Below, piece after piece: positions 6,663-9,959 of a stretch of DNA of 9,959 nucleotides. The stretch comes from Lachnospiraceae bacterium (GTDB lineage: Bacteria > Bacillota_A > Clostridia > Lachnospirales > Lachnospiraceae). A program made the translations under genes and the position numbers. The notes under the pieces were generated by a model, which saw nothing but the letters and a program-made list of their open reading frames with translations, was not told the origin of the DNA and made no database searches. Numbering within the stretch: the first letter of the stretch is position 1; every line of letters starts with the position of its first letter. The stretch lies in assembly GCA_017540915.1 (NCBI GenBank), contig JAFYAD010000190.1, positions 1-9,959 of the forward strand, given 5' to 3'.

Positions 6663-6730
6663 AATATATCACGTTCTTTTTAAGTTGTCAAACACTTTTT
6701 TATATTTTTTTGAAGTTTTTTGATATTTTT
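6663..6730 (-). promoter_or_regulatory. Strong promoter with phased A-tracts (UP-like element) for the ncRNA
   Basis: On the minus strand TTGACA (6691-6686, perfect) and TATATT (6668-6663, 5 of 6) are separated by exactly 17 bp. Directly upstream four A-tracts (T-runs on the plus strand at 6696-6701, 6705-6711, 6716-6721 and 6726-6730) start 9, 11 and 10 bp apart, in phase with the helix. This is typical of UP elements and bent DNA in front of stable-RNA promoters. The predicted start is near 6656. Confidence 0.8.
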
Positions 6731-6808
6731 ACTATTTTGTCTGAATTGTGTGTCATTTGTGTGTGAAATTCAATCAATATTCCGGTCAAAACCACACGAT
6801 CTGACAGA

Positions 6809-6839
6809 TATGAGGTTCCCGAAAAACGGGAACCTCATA
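6809..6839 (-). terminator. 3' hairpin of the large protein gene
   Basis: A perfect 13-bp stem (arms 6839-6827 and 6821-6809) with a 5-nt loop (TTTTT on the minus strand) lies 12 nt after the TAG stop of the large gene. Neither side carries a T tail, so it may be a weak terminator or an mRNA 3'-end stabiliser rather than a classical intrinsic terminator. Confidence 0.55.
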
Positions 6840-6851
6840 CCACTCCTATAT

Positions 6852-9800
6852 CTATAGCTTTATCTTCCTGCCTGTGACATCCGCATTATCAAAATCCTTT
6901 GATATTACCTTGTGTTTCTTCTTATCCTTTATCTCGGGGTTACTGCCCGTTTTGGGAGCAGCCGGTTCTTCGTTTGCGGAAAATGACTGCTTCGCCTTCT
7001 GCACACTGCTCATAGCGTATGCTTTTTTCGCGTCTTCCAGCAACTTCCTGTCCAGCTCTCTCGGATTCTCTGTTGTGTATCTTAAGCTGTTGTAGTCGTC
7101 CAGGTCAATATGTACCAGAGCGCCGTATTTTTCATAATAATCCGACTCATAGGTTTCGGTTCCGCGTATCTTGTTAAGCTTTTTCTCGAAATCCCCGATA
7201 ACATGGGTGTTAGGCTTGGATGAGCCGCGTATGACACCGAGGACATCCAGACCATGCTTTTCGATATCACCTATATTCTTTTCATGTCCTTCGATCAGTT
7301 TTTTCACGCTGTAAACCAGCTCGCAGTTTGTAGCTGCGATCGTCTCTGCCAGCTTGTCCGCATCCATGCCGTCGGATTTTGCCGGCAGATGCGCCAGCTT
7401 TTTGACATTTTCAAATATCCTCGCATAAGCATCATCTTTCTCCGGCGCGGGAAGATTTTTGTAGAGCTTTTTCATGCCGCGGACAAAACGCTCATACGCA
7501 CCGGGCATATCTATACCGAAATTCTCTGCCGTGATAACCTTGATGTTCCTGCCGAGCCTGCCCGGATCAGCCAGAACGTCTGACAGCTCCTCCTCGTTCA
7601 TCGCGCTCAGACCCAGTCTCTCCGAAACGACCTTCGCATGTCTGTTCAGCCTGTCCAAACTGAAGGGCTGCGGCTCCGCCTCTTTTTTCAGCATGTACGC
7701 CGCCAGTACCTTGGGTACGACGGCCGCCATTTCCTCTTTGGTGCTGTTTGCAGCGGCGCGTCCCGTATGAAGCCTGATATAGCTGTCATAGCTCACGGGC
7801 AGCTTGTCCTTTTCAATACGCCCAAGCTGTCTGCTTTCTGCTGTCACTGTGACAAGCGGCTTTATATTCTTTTCGCAGACAGGTATGTCCGTGGCCGGGA
7901 ACTTCTGATTTCTGAGACCGTTAAATATTGCCTCCACCATGCGCACACGTCTTGCCTCCCTGACAGATCGCTTGTGGCTCGTGCCGGGCTCATTGTACTG
8001 CTTTGTCTTGAATTTGAGGTAGGCAGCGGCTGCGACCATTGTCTTCTCCAGCTGCTCGGTGTATTGCGCCTTTCCCAATACGCTGTCCCAGTCCTCCGTT
8101 TCCCTCTGAAGCCTTGCCAGCTCCTTCAGCTCTTTTTTGAGATTTACAAACTGCTTTGAGGATGACAGCGTCCTCGGATCAACCTGCTTTAGCAGCTGAT
8201 ACAGAACGGTACTGCTGCCTGTGAGCTGTGCCTTCTCATAGCCGGTAAGAGGTGCCTGAGCCCGTTCCACAGCCAGCGCGTTTCCCTTTTTGTAATACTG
8301 GTTATCCGCTATATTAAATCTGGCCTCATTAAGAGCGTTTGCCATGTTTGATATCAGTCTTTTCCTCTCGCTCTCGGTCAGGTTTTTTACATTCACTGCC
8401 TCATTCCAAACACGCTTCATCGTGGCGAGGATCTCTTTTTGTCTGTTCAGCCGGCCTTCCATATTTTTCAGCTCTTCCGCTGTCTTCTTTCCGGATGTTT
8501 TTGCTTCTTTTTTGGCAGCCTCGAGATCTTCGGTCGCTTCATTTACGGCTTTATCCGCATCATATATGGCTCTGGCGTATGCACAGAAGGTGCTCAGGTC
8601 AGAGACCGGATACCCTGCTTTGAGTGTCTGCAGCTTTGCGCCGACATCAAACAGAGCCCATCCGTATCCTCTGTCGCTGTCTGCGACAAATTCCTCCCAT
8701 TTGTTGTCAAAGGCTCCTGTATTGCTTATTCTCTCAAAATCCTCCTGTGAGATCCCCAGTGCTTTTTCCAGTCTCTTCTGCTGCTGCGTGTACTCGGCTA
8801 TCAGATCATCTCTGGTAAAATCACCTGTCGTAAGATGGATATCCAGCATTTCATTTGCCCGTTTTGCCCCCGCCATGGAGTCTATGATCCCCGTAGGTGT
8901 CAACAGTCTCAGATTTCTGATATCGTCAATGTTTTCCTGCAGAACGGGGGTAAACTTTCCCTCGACCACTTCTGTGGACGGTGCCGTGTTCCTGATCTTC
9001 GCCGTCATGTTATAAGCATACTCGTACTGGGGATCACTCTTCATCTTCTGTGAGAAGGTGCCGTCTACTATATCCTTTGCAAAGCCCCTCATCATCCGCA
9101 GGTATTTTTCATGACCTGAGCTGTCAAAATCTCCCCTTTCCAGTCTCTTATCGATGGCCTTTATCAGGCGCTTCATGGCGTCATCGAAATTCTTCAGCGG
9201 CTTTTCAAAGGCAATATTTGTATAGTGCCGGAACATGGAGGGCTTTTCATTTATGAATATCTTCGCATCATTGGATGTCTCAGTGTATTCCGCCTCATCA
9301 ACCGGGTCTTCCGCTGCCGGATCCATCATATCCAGCAGTCCATGGTATCCCCTGCCATATGCGGCTTTCGCCCCTTCTACATCCTTCTTCGCCACATCAA
9401 AAAACGAAAGATCCTTATACAGCTTTTCTTTTGACTCATCGCTCAGGACATTTCCCAGAAGACCGAACATAACGCTGCCGCCAAACCACTGCCCCTGGGT
9501 AATGGCTCCAAGGTCATATTTTTCCATGAGGCTCTTGTCTGCCTGCTCGCGCTCTCCGAGATCAGCCGGTGCGGTAAGCTCCTCGCCCACTATACCCGCT
9601 ATCCTTTCATTCTTCTGCTCGTCGATGAGCTGCATATCGCCGGCTTCTTTTCCTGTCTTACGGTTCGGGTTTTCCTGTTTTTCCTTTACAGGCTCGTTCT
9701 TTTTCCGGTCTTCCTTTTTCGGGTCTTCCTTCTTCTGAGCTTCCTTTACGAGCTCTTCCTTTTTCTGACCTTCCTTTTTCGAGTCTTCCTTCTTCTGAGC

Positions 9801-9959
9801 TTCCTTTACAGGTTCTTCCTTTTTTGGTTCTTCCTGTTCACGCCTTTCTTTTTCCTTATCTTTTCTTTCCTTTTCCTGTCTTGCTTTTTCCTCTATTTCT
9901 CTTTTTTGCCGGTTTTCCTCTTCTATCCTCTTTTCCTTCTGCGCCCGCGCCTCCTGCAG
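6852..9959 (-). CDS. Very large hydrophilic protein of unknown function, 5' end beyond the window
   Basis: At least 1035 residues are visible. The frame has no stop between the ATG at 9635 and the right edge, so that ATG is internal. The upstream 108 visible residues are an almost pure Glu/Lys/Arg/Gln region with 20-residue repeats of the type EEPVKEAQKKEDSKKEGQKK. Counting from Met-9635, the rest is mostly helical and charged. It includes a probable coiled coil at about 358-412, a tyrosine- and alanine-rich VAAAAYLKFK near 533-542, a basic SHKRSVREARRVRM stretch at 553-566, and a basic C-terminus (KKHKVISKDF, then TGRKIKL). No transmembrane helix, LPxTG motif or catalytic motif is apparent, and the N-terminus needed to judge a signal peptide is missing. 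I do not recognise the family. Size and composition suggest a structural, scaffold or effector-like protein, but that is only inference. Confidence 0.9.
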   Translation of the reverse strand: MQEARAQKEKRIEEENRQKREIEEKARQEKERKDKEKERREQEEPKKEEPVKEAQKKEDSKKEGQKKEELVKEAQKKEDPKKEDRKKNEPVKEKQENPNRKTGKEAGDMQLIDEQKNERIAGIVGEELTAPADLGEREQADKSLMEKYDLGAITQGQWFGGSVMFGLLGNVLSDESKEKLYKDLSFFDVAKKDVEGAKAAYGRGYHGLLDMMDPAAEDPVDEAEYTETSNDAKIFINEKPSMFRHYTNIAFEKPLKNFDDAMKRLIKAIDKRLERGDFDSSGHEKYLRMMRGFAKDIVDGTFSQKMKSDPQYEYAYNMTAKIRNTAPSTEVVEGKFTPVLQENIDDIRNLRLLTPTGIIDSMAGAKRANEMLDIHLTTGDFTRDDLIAEYTQQQKRLEKALGISQEDFERISNTGAFDNKWEEFVADSDRGYGWALFDVGAKLQTLKAGYPVSDLSTFCAYARAIYDADKAVNEATEDLEAAKKEAKTSGKKTAEELKNMEGRLNRQKEILATMKRVWNEAVNVKNLTESERKRLISNMANALNEARFNIADNQYYKKGNALAVERAQAPLTGYEKAQLTGSSTVLYQLLKQVDPRTLSSSKQFVNLKKELKELARLQRETEDWDSVLGKAQYTEQLEKTMVAAAAYLKFKTKQYNEPGTSHKRSVREARRVRMVEAIFNGLRNQKFPATDIPVCEKNIKPLVTVTAESRQLGRIEKDKLPVSYDSYIRLHTGRAAANSTKEEMAAVVPKVLAAYMLKKEAEPQPFSLDRLNRHAKVVSERLGLSAMNEEELSDVLADPGRLGRNIKVITAENFGIDMPGAYERFVRGMKKLYKNLPAPEKDDAYARIFENVKKLAHLPAKSDGMDADKLAETIAATNCELVYSVKKLIEGHEKNIGDIEKHGLDVLGVIRGSSKPNTHVIGDFEKKLNKIRGTETYESDYYEKYGALVHIDLDDYNSLRYTTENPRELDRKLLEDAKKAYAMSSVQKAKQSFSANEEPAAPKTGSNPEIKDKKKHKVISKDFDNADVTGRKIKL
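9684..9836 (-). repeat. 60-bp in-frame tandem repeats encoding Glu/Lys-rich units
   Basis: Two full 60-bp units (9684-9743 and 9744-9803) and a partial third (9804 to about 9836) lie head to tail in frame. They encode near-identical 20-residue units: PVKEAQKKED appears in the first copy read by the ribosome and LVKEAQKKED in the next, and the last is degenerate (PVKEKQEN). The DNA is a TTCCTTTTTC-rich pyrimidine tract on the plus strand. Such repeats are prone to copy-number change by slippage. Confidence 0.75.

Noticed and set aside
6024..6663. Plus-strand open frames at 6024-6416 and 6418-6663.
   Set aside because: They run antisense through the predicted RNA, its terminator and the small gene's promoter. 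They lack ribosome sites, and the products look like random translation.
9633..9635. ATG at 9635 as the start of the large protein.
   Set aside because: The frame continues open to the window edge with matching composition, and there is no good ribosome site at proper spacing.

Overview
The window reads as a chromosomal stretch of an anaerobic Firmicute, most likely a Lachnospiraceae-type Clostridium relative. Grounds: Shine-Dalgarno-led genes, moderate GC, a DUF4143-type ATPase, and a small protein/P-type ATPase/ZIP metal cluster of a kind common in that group. The assignment is inference from gene style, not from a marker gene.

Layout. (1) 1-906 (+) is the C-terminal two thirds of TrkA, the NAD-binding regulator of Trk potassium uptake, cut by the left edge. 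(2) 1002-2291 (-) is an AAA-type ATP-binding protein with a C-terminal DUF4143/nuclease-like domain. Its promoter is threaded through four 16-bp direct repeats spaced about three helical turns apart. (3) 2614-5734 (-) is a three-gene metal operon: a small membrane-anchored protein, a P1B-like heavy-metal ATPase with an unusual membrane motif, and a ZIP-family transporter. The genes overlap by 4 bp at each junction and end in a hairpin terminator. Three 24-bp-spaced copies of a palindrome lie upstream as a probable operator. (4) 5908-6691 (-) has no large gene but is densely organised. A consensus promoter with phased A-tracts drives a predicted structured RNA of about 430 nt that ends in a strong terminator. 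A second consensus promoter follows, then a 45-codon ORF with a good ribosome site, then a textbook terminator. (5) 6852-9959 (-) is a very large hydrophilic protein of unknown function. Its Glu/Lys-rich N-terminal region runs off the right edge.

How the parts relate. The metal operon looks like one coupled efflux/transport module; the small protein resembles in layout the mycobacterial PacL partners of P-type ATPases. The stand-alone RNA and the 45-aa gene are two separate transcription units between the large protein gene and the metal operon. They are the least explained and most interesting part of the window. TrkA and the ATPase gene are convergent and probably unrelated to the rest.
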